From positions 3,283,001 through 3,347,000 of the forward strand of contig NC_008321.1 of the NCBI RefSeq assembly GCF_000014685.1: a stretch of DNA of 64,000 nucleotides. Direction: 5' to 3'. Positions 38,978 to 47,634 of this stretch are shown one piece after another; the stretch's first letter is position 1, and every line of letters begins with the position of its first letter. Both the position numbers and the translations under genes were made by a program. The notes under the pieces were generated by a model. The model worked only from the letters and a program-made list of their open reading frames with translations, ran no database searches and was not told the origin of the DNA. The DNA is from Shewanella sp. MR-4. Its GTDB lineage: Bacteria; Pseudomonadota; Gammaproteobacteria; Enterobacterales; Shewanellaceae.

Positions 38978-39404
38978 TGTAAATTACCTTAGCGCGGCTG
39001 GTAAATGCCGTCACCATAGACACCATAAGATCATTAAACACTTTACCAAAAGCCATATCGACCAATGAGCTGGAAAACTCGAAATTTAAGTCAAACTCCA
39101 CCTTACAGGCATCTTCCGTCAACTCGGTAAAACGCCACTGACCGAATAAGTGTTTAAAAGGCCCATTTTCAAGTCTTAACTCGATACTCTTTCCCGGCAC
39201 CACCTGATTGCGCGTAGTGAAGGTCTTACGGATACCCGCCTTACTCACATCGACCGAGGCCACCATGGTTTTACCATCAAACTCAAGCACTTTACCGCCA
39301 ACACAACCGGGTAAAAACTCTTTGTACGACTCAACATCATTGACTAAATCATACATTTGCATCGCACTAAAACGAACTAACACACTTCGAGAAATTTGCG
39401 GCAT
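38967..39404 (-). CDS. ratA: RatA / Coq10-like START-domain protein
   Basis: The product is 145 residues from the ATG at 39404 (MPQISRSVLVRFSAMQMYDLVNDVESYKEFLPGCVGGKVL); the frame is open 6 codons further from a TTG. The START/polyketide-cyclase fold family includes mitochondrial Coq10 (ubiquinone binding) and E. coli RatA, first described as a toxin that blocks 70S assembly. The family is sure, while the toxin role is doubtful for Shewanella. Divergent from smpB, as in most gamma-proteobacteria. Confidence 0.92.
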   Translation of the reverse strand: MPQISRSVLVRFSAMQMYDLVNDVESYKEFLPGCVGGKVLEFDGKTMVASVDVSKAGIRKTFTTRNQVVPGKSIELRLENGPFKHLFGQWRFTELTEDACKVEFDLNFEFSSSLVDMAFGKVFNDLMVSMVTAFTSRAKVIYSDK

Positions 39405-39657
39405 AGGGCTTGGCACTCTCAATCTAAGTAAACACGCTGTCTCAAGCGAACTCCGCGCGCCCTACTCTCTAGGGAAGCTAACAAAATTGGTTTGGATTCT
39501 ACCACGATACTTAAAAAACGCACCCCTCACATATCCCTATGATGACTAAGCAAAACCGCATAAAAAAACAGCAATAAATTGATGAGGGCTTGAAATAGCT
39601 CAAATAAACCCTTATATCCATTTCAAATTGATTCACCGTGCGTATAATGGCGCCACT

Positions 39658-40149
39658 ATGGTAAAGAAAAACTCAAAAAAAGCCGCGCCTGCGACGATCG
39701 CACGCAATAAGCGCGCAACCTTCGAATACCGTTTCGAAGAAAAAATGGAAGCTGGCATTTCCCTCATGGGATGGGAAGTGAAGTCTATCCGCATGGGTAA
39801 AGTAAACCTATCGGACTGCTACGTCTTCTTAAAAAATGGCGAAGCCTTTATGCACGGCTGTACCATTATTCCGCTTAATACCGCATCGACCCATGTGGTG
39901 TGCGACCCGATTCGACTGAAGAAATTGCTCTTAAGTCGTAAAGAGTTAGATAAATTAGCTGGTCTTGTTGAGCGCCAAGGCTACTCGATTATCCCTATCT
40001 CCATGTACTGGCGTAAAGGGGCTTGGGTCAAAGTAGAAATCGGCCTAGGTAAAGGTAAAAAAGACCACGACAAGCGTGAAGATACCAAAGCACGCGAGTG
40101 GGAAGTGGAAAAAGCCCGCGTAATGAAAAAGGAAAAAACGCGCGGATAA
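39658..40149 (+). CDS. smpB: SsrA-binding protein SmpB
   Basis: The product is 163 residues from the ATG at 39658; the frame is open 10 codons further. Typical features are ATIARNKRATFEYRFEEKMEAGISLMGWEVKSIRMGKVNLSD, SMYWRKGAWVKVEIGLGKGKKDHDKRED and a basic C-terminal helix. SmpB binds tmRNA and carries it into the A site of stalled ribosomes. It lies 72 bases upstream of its partner RNA ssrA on the same strand. Confidence 0.96.
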   Translation: MVKKNSKKAAPATIARNKRATFEYRFEEKMEAGISLMGWEVKSIRMGKVNLSDCYVFLKNGEAFMHGCTIIPLNTASTHVVCDPIRLKKLLLSRKELDKLAGLVERQGYSIIPISMYWRKGAWVKVEIGLGKGKKDHDKREDTKAREWEVEKARVMKKEKTRG

Positions 40150-40221
40150 TGAACAAACGATTGAACTTGCAGCAAATGATACTAGGTTATCGCCACGCTA
40201 CGAGTTACAATCAACTTTCTT

Positions 40222-40576
40222 GGGGGCGATTCTGGATTCGACAGGATTCACGAAACCCTGGGAGCATGCCGAGGGGCGGTTGGCCTCGTTAAAAGCCGCA
40301 AAGTTATAGTTGCAAACGACGATAACTACGCTCTAGCCGCTTAATGCCGCTAGCCATCTACCACACGTTTCGCACATGGGCAGTGGATTTGATGGTCATC
40401 TCACATCGTGCTAGCGAGGGAACCCTGTCCGGGGGTGAACCGCGAAACAGTACCGGACTCACCGTGTGAGATCCTGTCTTTCGGAGTTCAAACGGTTAAA
40501 CAATAGAAAGACTAAGCATGTAGCGCCTTGGATGTAGGTTTTCTGGACGCGGGTTCAAGTCCCGCCGCCTCCACCA
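40222..40576 (+). ncRNA. ssrA: tmRNA (transfer-messenger RNA)
   Basis: A 355-base tmRNA beginning GGGGGCGATTCTGGATTCGAC and ending GGGTTCAAGTCCCGCCGCCTCCACCA with encoded CCA. The tRNA-like domain (T-loop GTTCAAGTC, acceptor stem GGGGGCG/CGCCTCC type) and a tag reading frame at 40312-40344 are clear. It rescues stalled ribosomes together with SmpB. The 3' end is the insertion point of the island that follows, and the integrated element restores an intact tmRNA 3' end. Confidence 0.97.
40312..40344 (+). other. tmRNA proteolysis tag reading frame
   Basis: Resume codon GCA at 40312 and ten codons encode ANDDNYALAA, then TAA. It ends in ALAA, the signal for ClpXP/ClpAP degradation. Confidence 0.95.
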
Positions 40577-40577
40577 A
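40563..40577 (+). repeat. attL: left attachment site of the island in ssrA
   Basis: CGCCGCCTCCACCAA at the tmRNA 3' end recurs, with one base missing, at 50709-50722 (CGCCGCCCCACCAA). The integrase gene starts 165 bases inward, as expected of an integrative element using the tmRNA gene. Confidence 0.75.
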
Positions 40578-40587
40578 TTTAAGTAAC

Positions 40588-40612
40588 TAAGACGTCTCTG
40601 GACGTCTTTTTT
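40588..40612 (+). terminator. Island-supplied terminator of ssrA
   Basis: AAGACGTC-tctg-GACGTCTT followed by TTTTATT, directly inside the left end of the island. It gives the tmRNA transcript a new end, replacing the original terminator now at 50730. Confidence 0.8.
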
Positions 40613-40689
40613 ATTGCCTTCAACAACGTAAAATCAATGACTTACGATGTATTAACGTCTTTTTACGTCCTACTACAGCTTTGATTTTT

Positions 40690-40738
40690 GGGTACACATG
40701 AGGGTACACTGCTTTTACTTCGATACCATGGTGTACCC
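40690..40738. repeat. Integrase arm-type sites, left end
   Basis: GGGTACAC occurs at 40690-40697 and 40702-40709 (12-base spacing) and inverted at 40731-40738. The same motif with the same 12-base spacing occurs at the right end of the island. Confidence 0.5.
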
Positions 40739-40741
40739 ATA

Positions 40742-41986
40742 ATGGCCATTATCACTACTCGCCTAACAGATAAAGAAATCAAAACAGCCAAGCCAAGGGA
40801 TAAAGAATATAACCTATTTGACGGTGACGGACTCCGCTTAAGAATTAAACCAAACGGCTCCAAACAATGGATTCTGAACTATTACAAACCCACCAATCGT
40901 AAGAGGGCAAATCTCAGCTTAGGCAAGTATCCCGATCTATCGCTAGCAAATGCCCGTAAGCTGTCACTAGAAGCAAGAGAATTAATCGCTCAAAATATCG
41001 ATCCCCAAGATGCTCGAAAAGAGCGTCAGCAAGAAGTTGATGCAATCCACCTGCATACTTTTTATAACGTAGCTAAAGAATGGTTTGATATGAAAAAAGA
41101 CTCGGTATCGGCAGACCATGCAGTCGATACTTGGCGCTCTTTGGAGCTTCACATTTTTCCTAGCCTATCTAACACGCCCGTAAAAGATATAACGGCTCCA
41201 TTTGTCATAGAGCTTCTAAGACCAATTGAAGCTAAAGGCAGCCTTGAAACAGTCAAACGTCTATCGCAACGTTTGAATGAAGTCATGAACTTTGCCACCA
41301 ATTGTGGATTGATTAAGGCTAACCCATTAGCAAATATTAAGGCTGCATTCAAAAAGCCTAAAAAAGAGAATATGGCTTCCCTTGCCCCCGCCGAACTCCC
41401 TGAACTAATGCGCTCACTTTCCTACGCAAGCATTAAGTTGACGACACGATGTTTGATCGAGTGGCAGCTTCATACAATGACTCGCCCTAGTGAAGCCGCT
41501 GGTGCTAGATGGGATGAAATTGACTTGGATAGCAGAGTTTGGACAATCCCAGCTGAACGTATGAAGAAAAAGCGCGAACACCGTATCCCATTAACAGAGC
41601 AGATGCTGGTGCTATTGGATTTAATCAAGCCTATTAGCGGTCATCGTGAGTACGTTTTCCCCTCCGATCGTGAACCAACTAAGCCATGTAATAGCCAAAC
41701 CGCAAATATGGCACTAAAACGCATGGGTTTTGCGGGACGATTAGTTAGTCACGGTCTACGTTCACTAGCCAGCACTACATTGAATGAACAAGGTTTCGAT
41801 AGAGATTTAGTTGAAGCAGCACTATCACACGTTGAAGAAAATCAGGTTCGTAGCGCTTATAACCGCACCGATTACTTAGAACGTCGTCGGCCGATGATGA
41901 GCTGGTGGAGCGGTCACATTGAGGAAGCAGCAAGAGGCGGTTCGGCATTAACAAGAACTAAAACGTTGAAAGTTGCGGCTGAATAA
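40742..41986 (+). CDS. P4-type tyrosine integrase
   Basis: The product is 414 residues from the ATG at 40742 (MAIITTRLTDKEIKTAKPRDKEYNL); the open frame continues 18 codons upstream through the arm-type repeats, so that part is unlikely to be coding. An N-terminal DUF4102-type arm-binding domain (LFDGDGLRLRIKPNGSKQWILNY) is followed by a core-binding domain and a catalytic domain with Arg in TMTRPSEAAGARWDEID, HGLRS (HxxR) and the nucleophile Tyr in RSAYNRTDYLERR. It would insert the island at ssrA and excise it. Confidence 0.93.
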   Translation: MAIITTRLTDKEIKTAKPRDKEYNLFDGDGLRLRIKPNGSKQWILNYYKPTNRKRANLSLGKYPDLSLANARKLSLEARELIAQNIDPQDARKERQQEVDAIHLHTFYNVAKEWFDMKKDSVSADHAVDTWRSLELHIFPSLSNTPVKDITAPFVIELLRPIEAKGSLETVKRLSQRLNEVMNFATNCGLIKANPLANIKAAFKKPKKENMASLAPAELPELMRSLSYASIKLTTRCLIEWQLHTMTRPSEAAGARWDEIDLDSRVWTIPAERMKKKREHRIPLTEQMLVLLDLIKPISGHREYVFPSDREPTKPCNSQTANMALKRMGFAGRLVSHGLRSLASTTLNEQGFDRDLVEAALSHVEENQVRSAYNRTDYLERRRPMMSWWSGHIEEAARGGSALTRTKTLKVAAE

Positions 41987-41995
41987 TAATTAGTC

Positions 41996-42032
41996 AACAG
42001 GAGAGGCCACCAAAAGCATGGCCTCCCTGTTA
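41996..42032. terminator. Hairpin between convergent integrase and res genes
   Basis: AACAGG-a-GAGGCCA ... TGGCCTC-c-CTGTT forms a long imperfect stem around ccaaaagca. It lacks a T run, so it may act as a barrier or mRNA-end stem rather than a classic terminator. Confidence 0.5.
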
Positions 42033-42039
42033 ACATGTA

Positions 42040-44697
42040 TTAGTTAGTCACGAGCTCAGGCACGATTTCCTGTGACCAACTGTCTTCCATCAGCATTCTG
42101 AACGACATACCACCCGACGCTGCTTCCAACTTAAGTTCGCCAGCATCTACTGCCGTCTTGACGTGCTCAGTAAACAGCTCAAACAATCGGCGCTTGTACT
42201 CAGTGTCATCGTTTCCTTTTAAATGCTCACCCTTGGTTTCCAGTACAGAGAAGCGGTAACTACCAGAGTTTGGCTTTTCGACGCACACCAACAAGTCAGG
42301 GTAAACCTTTTGCTTTTGCCAGCCTTGCAGGCTGTACTCGCGTTGATTCACTGCAATACGATGCCACCAATACACAGACTCTTGCTTATCCAAATACCAG
42401 GCTGTGTCGCGCTCTAAATTGTTCAGCCCATTTTGATAGACCTTTTCGAACAGGCTTTTTTCGAGTTCAGAACTATCCTTGCGGCGAAGCACCTGATCAT
42501 GCTCACTGACATTAACCTCTAAGGTTTGCGCCAGTTCCCAATTTAGCTTTTCGTTATCTGAAGCTAGTAGGCGCAGGGAAATATCACCCTTGTCCAACTT
42601 AGATCTGAAGATTTGCTCCGATAATTGCGCGACCTGTTGTTTAATGTCGCGTTTCATCTCTTTGAGTAGCTCAAGGCGGTTATTAAACAAAGCCTCCTCA
42701 GAAACGCCATTACCACGCAAGATGTCTAACGTGTGCGTTAATACCCGCATGGCTTGCCATGGGTTTGGAATAACATCGGTGAGCTGCCTTACCATAAACG
42801 AGATATCCAGGCCTGCATTGGGGTCAAACTCGATATTTTCGTGAACCGGATCGGCCAAGTCCAATTCGCCTTGGTTATCCTTAGACATTTTGTAGTCGAT
42901 ACGGGCAATCGTGCGCTTTAACTTATCGTCCACTAACTGGAAATTCCCTGCATTCAAATAAGACAGCGACTCCCAATCTAGGTCACCCAACACATCACGT
43001 TCATAGTCAAACAAGCGGAAGCCGTCTTTGTACCCAGCATCGCGATGTAAAACCCGAGGCAAGAATATTTTAGGTAGGTTACGAAAACGCTCTCTACGCA
43101 ATAAGGTTTCTTTGCTTGCCACTGCGGCGGGCTTATTGGCTTCTGAGGCTTTAACCTGATTCGCCACATCACCCATTCCTTCTTCTTCTAAACCTTGCTT
43201 AACACCGGCGACGGCTTCCATCACATCCTGATCAAAGGTGTAGACATAACACTCATCTAAACTTGGTTTTTGCGTCAATCGCGCATGTGGTTGACGTAGT
43301 ACCCGGCCAATCATTTGGGTGATTGCCGTTTTTGCGGTCATTTTAGACAACACGGTTAACACATAAGCAAAGGGGCAATCCCAACCTTCACGCAGCGCAT
43401 CCTTTGTGATGATGTATTTAACGGGGCACATTTCGCTGAGCAAATCATCATCACCCAACTCGTCTTTATCAGACGTTTTCAGGCGAATTTCATTTTCATT
43501 CACGCCCAGTTTTTCCATCAAATACTCACGGGCGTCTTCCGCATGTACAAAGGCTGAATCTCGTTGGTCTTTACCTGTGCGCTCAACACGGATCAGCATA
43601 ATGGGCCGAATATAGCGACCGGTTTCGTTTTGTAGCAGCCCGGCATCCTGTTCAAGCTCTGCCAATTTAGCGTGCGCAAGCGACAAGCTATGCTTCCAGT
43701 CACTTTTGTCTTCGTTGATTAAGTTGATGGGCAACTTAATCATTTGTTCATCTTTCAACGCTTGCCCTGACACATTCACCAACACATTTGAGTGATGCTT
43801 ACCGTTAGCGTTAGGCGTGGCCGAGAGCTCAAGAATAAACTTAGGGTTAAAGCCACACAGGGTTTCTCTTGCGGTTTCGCTATAGGCTTTATGCCCCTCA
43901 TCCACAATAATCACTGGGCGAACCATGCGTAACACATTGCCTAAGCTTTGTTTGACTGACACTGAGCCTGGGATTATGCCTTCTTGCCAACCGTAATCGG
44001 AAAGATCGTTGCAATCTAAATTGCGAATACTGCTCAAGAGCGCTTCATTGGCTATGGTGTCATCTTCAATCGGGAAGAAGGTAGTAAATCGCCCGCTATC
44101 GCGGAACATGCGCAGGGTTTCTTTGGATTGGCGCGCACTGGATTGCAGCATCAACAGCATAACGCACAGGTTTTCGTCGGTATCTCGCTTGGTAAAGGCA
44201 TCGTTCTTTTCAAGCATTTTGACGCGCCCACCCGAAGCTCGCTCTAACATTTGACGATACGGATGCTCACGATTTGCCAACTGTTTCCAGGTTTGTTTGT
44301 AAATGGCATCCGACGGCACTACCCAGAGCACCATACCTGTCTGTTGCGTAAACAAATCCGTTTGCAGGCGCTCAACCGCAGCAACACCAAGTAAGGTTTT
44401 ACCACCACCTGTCGGTACTTTCAGGCACACGTTAGGGATTGGCCTCTCTAAGCCGTCAAATCTTGTGACATAAGGAGCAGGCACCAAGTGACCGCTTTTG
44501 TCTTTAAGTAGGTCAATACGGCGCTCCTGTACCAGAGCTTCCCACGTATCTTTGGCGTAATCGGTTAAGCGAGCCTCTTTGCCTTTCATTTTCTGAAAAG
44601 CAACAAAGTCTTCCGCCTCTTCCTTGGTGTCGGCCAGCTTTTTCAGGTAATAGTCCAGTTTATCCAGCACACCATTTTGGTAGTCTTTTAACTCCAT
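42040..44697 (-). CDS. res: Type III restriction enzyme, Res subunit
   Basis: An 885-residue helicase-nuclease. Superfamily 2 motifs are VPTGGGKTLLG (Walker A), IIVDEGHKAY (motif II), LSATPN and MIGRVLRQPHA (motif VI). The C-terminal part has a PD-ExK nuclease site YPDLLVC...VLETKGEHL. It needs Mod for recognition and cuts when two unmethylated sites meet. The ATG at 44697 is 1 base after the mod stop, with GGGGG before it, and the open frame upstream overlaps mod only by chance. All motifs look intact, so the enzyme is probably active. Confidence 0.93.
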   Translation of the reverse strand: MELKDYQNGVLDKLDYYLKKLADTKEEAEDFVAFQKMKGKEARLTDYAKDTWEALVQERRIDLLKDKSGHLVPAPYVTRFDGLERPIPNVCLKVPTGGGKTLLGVAAVERLQTDLFTQQTGMVLWVVPSDAIYKQTWKQLANREHPYRQMLERASGGRVKMLEKNDAFTKRDTDENLCVMLLMLQSSARQSKETLRMFRDSGRFTTFFPIEDDTIANEALLSSIRNLDCNDLSDYGWQEGIIPGSVSVKQSLGNVLRMVRPVIIVDEGHKAYSETARETLCGFNPKFILELSATPNANGKHHSNVLVNVSGQALKDEQMIKLPINLINEDKSDWKHSLSLAHAKLAELEQDAGLLQNETGRYIRPIMLIRVERTGKDQRDSAFVHAEDAREYLMEKLGVNENEIRLKTSDKDELGDDDLLSEMCPVKYIITKDALREGWDCPFAYVLTVLSKMTAKTAITQMIGRVLRQPHARLTQKPSLDECYVYTFDQDVMEAVAGVKQGLEEEGMGDVANQVKASEANKPAAVASKETLLRRERFRNLPKIFLPRVLHRDAGYKDGFRLFDYERDVLGDLDWESLSYLNAGNFQLVDDKLKRTIARIDYKMSKDNQGELDLADPVHENIEFDPNAGLDISFMVRQLTDVIPNPWQAMRVLTHTLDILRGNGVSEEALFNNRLELLKEMKRDIKQQVAQLSEQIFRSKLDKGDISLRLLASDNEKLNWELAQTLEVNVSEHDQVLRRKDSSELEKSLFEKVYQNGLNNLERDTAWYLDKQESVYWWHRIAVNQREYSLQGWQKQKVYPDLLVCVEKPNSGSYRFSVLETKGEHLKGNDDTEYKRRLFELFTEHVKTAVDAGELKLEAASGGMSFRMLMEDSWSQEIVPELVTN

Positions 44698-44698
44698 G

Positions 44699-46567
44699 TT
44701 ACGCCCCCATAATGCGATGGATAGCGTAAGGCAACTGGCAAAACTCAATGCGTTTTTCAGTTAAGTCCTTCTGACTCATAAATTTCGCGACAGCAAAGAC
44801 AATGGTGCGCTTCTTCGTAGCATTGTTGTTAGCAATCGCCACTACTTTATCCGCGTTTAATGCCGCTTCATTTGAACGCAGCCATTCACTATCTGGGCGA
44901 TAGAACAAATGAATACGGAATAAGTCTGTTTCACCGATAAAACCATCGGCAGAAGCTTTAGCAACAGTTTCTAATGACTGCCCAGTTGCGGTATAAAACA
45001 CATAACGTGCGAGCGCGTCGAACGATGGCATCGCTTCGCCAGTAAGTAAACTTTCAATTTGAATCGGTTCACCCAAAGTACAATAAGTGAAACTACCACC
45101 AATGCCTGGCGCAAAATCATCCACTTTACGCTCACCAGTTACAGTAAGTACACCGTCTTTGAGCTCTTTCTTGATTTTGTCAAAATCCTTGCTGTGTTTT
45201 TCTTCAACTTTGGCTATTTTTTCAAGCAACTCAGCGTGTTTTTTCTCAAAGACCGACCACGTGATTTTTTCAGAAAGCAGTTCTTGCTTCTGGTTGCCTT
45301 TAAAGGGGTAACCGTTAATAACACGACGAACACGTTCAGCAGTTAATGTATCGGCGTAGTCTTCACACTCGACTAAGATAAACTTACGGCTGCCATTGTC
45401 TTTTTTATTAGCTTCAAGAACTGCATGAGCGGTAGTTCCAGAGCCAGCAAATGAATCGAGTACGATGCCTTCTCTACCAATAGACAATTCAATACAGCGC
45501 TGAACATGCGCTAAAGTTTTGGGAGCGTGACCAAGTGGGTTTTGCCCTGCAAAAATATTTTTAAGTAACGTTGTTCCTAAATCGGTGGCAAATTCAGTTC
45601 CCTGCCAAAACGATTTTGATTTTTTCCCATCAGTCTCATCTAGATAAACCCTGTAGGACACATCAAACCGTCCTTTACTAGATTCTCTAGCTTCCAAATT
45701 CTTTAAGTTTTGAAATGCTCGCGCCTTTCCCCATCGCCAACGCCCATGAGTTCCATCTCCTCTCATTGGCAATATTTCAATGTCATTGTTTGATGACCTT
45801 TCAAGAGACAAAGTATTAGCACTTTTATTCCAAAAAATCGGATAGAACATTTTAGGCCGATCTTCTCTTCTGTCTTCACTCCCTCTCTTACGAAGATCAC
45901 GTAATGAATAAAGACAACCACTTTCATCTTTTAACGTGAAGTCTTTTAGCTGTTCTTCTGTCAGATCCAAACCTTTCGAGACAAATTCATCTCCTGAGTA
46001 GACTAAAATATACTCATGCGTGATCGCTATATGCTCTTTATCATTTCGTCCTTTTAAGTTATTGACGACAACAAATAAACCAACAAACTTATCATCACCA
46101 AAGACTTCATCCATCAATAACTTTGCGCTATTAACTTCATTGTCATCCAACGTTAACCAAATACTTCCATCGTTTGACAGCAGTTCTTTCAACAACATAA
46201 GTCTCGGCCACATCATGCAAAGCCATTTGTCATGACGTTCCAAGTCTTCTTTATCAACAGGATTAGCTGACTTTTTCAACCACTCCTGCATCAATGGTGA
46301 GCGAACGTTGTCGTTGTAACACCATCCTTCATTACCAGTGTTGTACGGCGGATCGATAAAAATGCAGTCTACTTTACCGGCATGAGTTGGCAGTAAGGCC
46401 TTAAGAGCTTCGAGGTTATCGCCATGGATGATGAGGTTGTCATCCAGCGATGCTGACTTGCCTTCCAGTGGTAAAGATTTATCCGCAACCACTTTTAGTT
46501 CACGAAACGGCACACTCAGGTGATGTGAATATACAAACTGCTTACCTTTAAAATCCAACGTTGGCAT
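44699..46567 (-). CDS. mod: Type III DNA adenine methyltransferase, Mod subunit
   Basis: A 622-residue beta-class N6-adenine methyltransferase: the catalytic motif FIDPPYNTGNEGW comes first (about residue 70) and the SAM-binding VLDSFAGSGTTAHAVLEANKKD follows (about 370), with a target-recognition region between them. It methylates one strand of an asymmetric site and guides Res. A short homopolymeric run that might cause phase variation was looked for near the start and not seen. It is first in the mod-res pair; the recognition site cannot be deduced. Confidence 0.94.
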   Translation of the reverse strand: MPTLDFKGKQFVYSHHLSVPFRELKVVADKSLPLEGKSASLDDNLIIHGDNLEALKALLPTHAGKVDCIFIDPPYNTGNEGWCYNDNVRSPLMQEWLKKSANPVDKEDLERHDKWLCMMWPRLMLLKELLSNDGSIWLTLDDNEVNSAKLLMDEVFGDDKFVGLFVVVNNLKGRNDKEHIAITHEYILVYSGDEFVSKGLDLTEEQLKDFTLKDESGCLYSLRDLRKRGSEDRREDRPKMFYPIFWNKSANTLSLERSSNNDIEILPMRGDGTHGRWRWGKARAFQNLKNLEARESSKGRFDVSYRVYLDETDGKKSKSFWQGTEFATDLGTTLLKNIFAGQNPLGHAPKTLAHVQRCIELSIGREGIVLDSFAGSGTTAHAVLEANKKDNGSRKFILVECEDYADTLTAERVRRVINGYPFKGNQKQELLSEKITWSVFEKKHAELLEKIAKVEEKHSKDFDKIKKELKDGVLTVTGERKVDDFAPGIGGSFTYCTLGEPIQIESLLTGEAMPSFDALARYVFYTATGQSLETVAKASADGFIGETDLFRIHLFYRPDSEWLRSNEAALNADKVVAIANNNATKKRTIVFAVAKFMSQKDLTEKRIEFCQLPYAIHRIMGA

Positions 46568-46621
46568 AGGTATTCCTTAAATTCTTAATTAATTCTGTAT
46601 CTTGGATGTAACACTTCGACG

Positions 46622-46795
46622 CTAATTGCGCTTTGCGTGCTCTATCCACTTTTCTAAGTCGTCTTTTTTAAAGCGCCAAGAGCCGCCAACCTTAAAGCCT
46701 GGTAGTTTGCCTTCGCTTGCAAGTCTATAAGCCGTTTTTTCAGCCACCTTTAGATAAGTGGCAACCTCTTTCAAGGTTAAAATTTGTTCAGTCAT
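46622..46795 (-). CDS. Excisionase-like helix-turn-helix protein, 57 residues
   Basis: Reading the minus strand from the ATG at 46795 gives MTEQILTLKEVATYLKV, then AEKTAYRLASEGKLPGFKVGG and SWRFKKDDLEKWIEHAKRN, ending TAG. This is the standard excisionase/MerR-like DNA-binding domain (helix-turn-helix plus a GSWRF wing), as in small regulators next to restriction or phage genes. It lies 54 bases upstream of mod and may regulate mod-res or assist excision. No clear ribosome site was noted. Confidence 0.75.
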   Translation of the reverse strand: MTEQILTLKEVATYLKVAEKTAYRLASEGKLPGFKVGGSWRFKKDDLEKWIEHAKRN

Positions 46796-46899
46796 TTCAG
46801 TGTGTTAGCAATATCTGAATTGGAAGAAAAGTTTGATGATGAGAGAATAAGGGAAAATTGGGGAGTGAGCAATGAGCTGAGCATAGATATGCGATAGCC

Positions 46900-47472
46900 C
46901 TAGGCAGACTCATTCCAATGCCTTTTAACGGTTGCAATACCCAAACCGAGCACTTCCGCTGTTTTACGCTGTGATAACCCTTCTGCCTTTTTGGTCTGAA
47001 CTGCGCTGGTGGTCCCGTAAGCTTTGGGTCTGCCCAGTTTCTTGCCTTGAGCTTGTGCTCGCATGAGCCCTTCTTTCGTGCGCTCTCTGATCCGGTTTCG
47101 CTCAAACTCTGCGAAAGCTGAAAACATCTGCAGCATCAACTTGCCCTCTGCACTAGAGAGGTCAGCCACCGGTAAATCCAGACAAACAACCTTGATGCCT
47201 TTGTCTGTCAGCAGATTAATGGTGTTTTGTACGTCAATGTTGTCTCGACCTAACCGGTCTAGCTTTAAGACCACCAGCATATCTCCGCTTTCCATCTGGT
47301 GGTTGATAAGCATCTTAAACTTTTCACGCTTCATCGCTTCAACAGAACCTGAAACCGTTTCGCTGATAACACGAGAATCACTCACCTCATACCCTTTTTG
47401 CCGAATAGCGAGGATTTGGTTTTCGGTGGTTTGCTCTGTTGTTGATACACGGCAGTAAGAAAAGGTACGCAT
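46900..47472 (-). CDS. Serine recombinase (resolvase/invertase)
   Basis: A 190-residue serine recombinase of the Tn3 resolvase/invertase type. The catalytic serine lies in YCRVSTTEQ (Ser10), the conserved Arg residues in KLDRLGRD and RNRIRERTKEG, and the C-terminal helix-turn-helix in SQRKTAEVLGLGIATVKRHW. It resolves or inverts DNA at short paired sites. No transposase gene is adjacent. The probable site lies just upstream at 47493-47611, where GGTATCA-type motifs cluster. The nearest copy is 21 bases from the start codon, so the enzyme may also repress itself. Confidence 0.92.
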   Translation of the reverse strand: MRTFSYCRVSTTEQTTENQILAIRQKGYEVSDSRVISETVSGSVEAMKREKFKMLINHQMESGDMLVVLKLDRLGRDNIDVQNTINLLTDKGIKVVCLDLPVADLSSAEGKLMLQMFSAFAEFERNRIRERTKEGLMRAQAQGKKLGRPKAYGTTSAVQTKKAEGLSQRKTAEVLGLGIATVKRHWNESA

Positions 47473-47492
47473 AGATCATTCACTTTATAGAA

Positions 47493-47611
47493 GGTATCAA
47501 ATATAGGGGTATCATATAGATAAAGCATCATCAAAGCAAAACCCTATCTTTATGATACCCATATTAAATTGGAAAGTCTGGTATCAATATACGAATGTTT
47601 ATTGATACCAG
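47493..47611. repeat. Cluster of GGTATCA inverted repeats, likely recombination site
   Basis: Five copies of GGTATCA occur in 119 bases: direct at 47493, 47508 and 47580, inverted at 47553 and 47603. The last pair forms a perfect 12-10-12 inverted repeat CTGGTATCAATA/TATTGATACCAG (47578-47611, 34 bases). A second pair is an imperfect 15-base inverted repeat GGGTATCATAWAGAT (47507-47560). Length and number of dimer sites resemble the res site of a resolvase. It lies between the serine recombinase and the second tyrosine recombinase, so either enzyme could use it. Confidence 0.6.
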
Positions 47612-47634
47612 ATAATCAGGTTAATTTGACGGTT

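Noticed and set aside
38967..39404. RatA as the toxin of a RatAB toxin-antitoxin pair
   Set aside because: The fold is Coq10-like and the rnfH partner is not an established antitoxin; a ubiquinone-related role is at least as likely.
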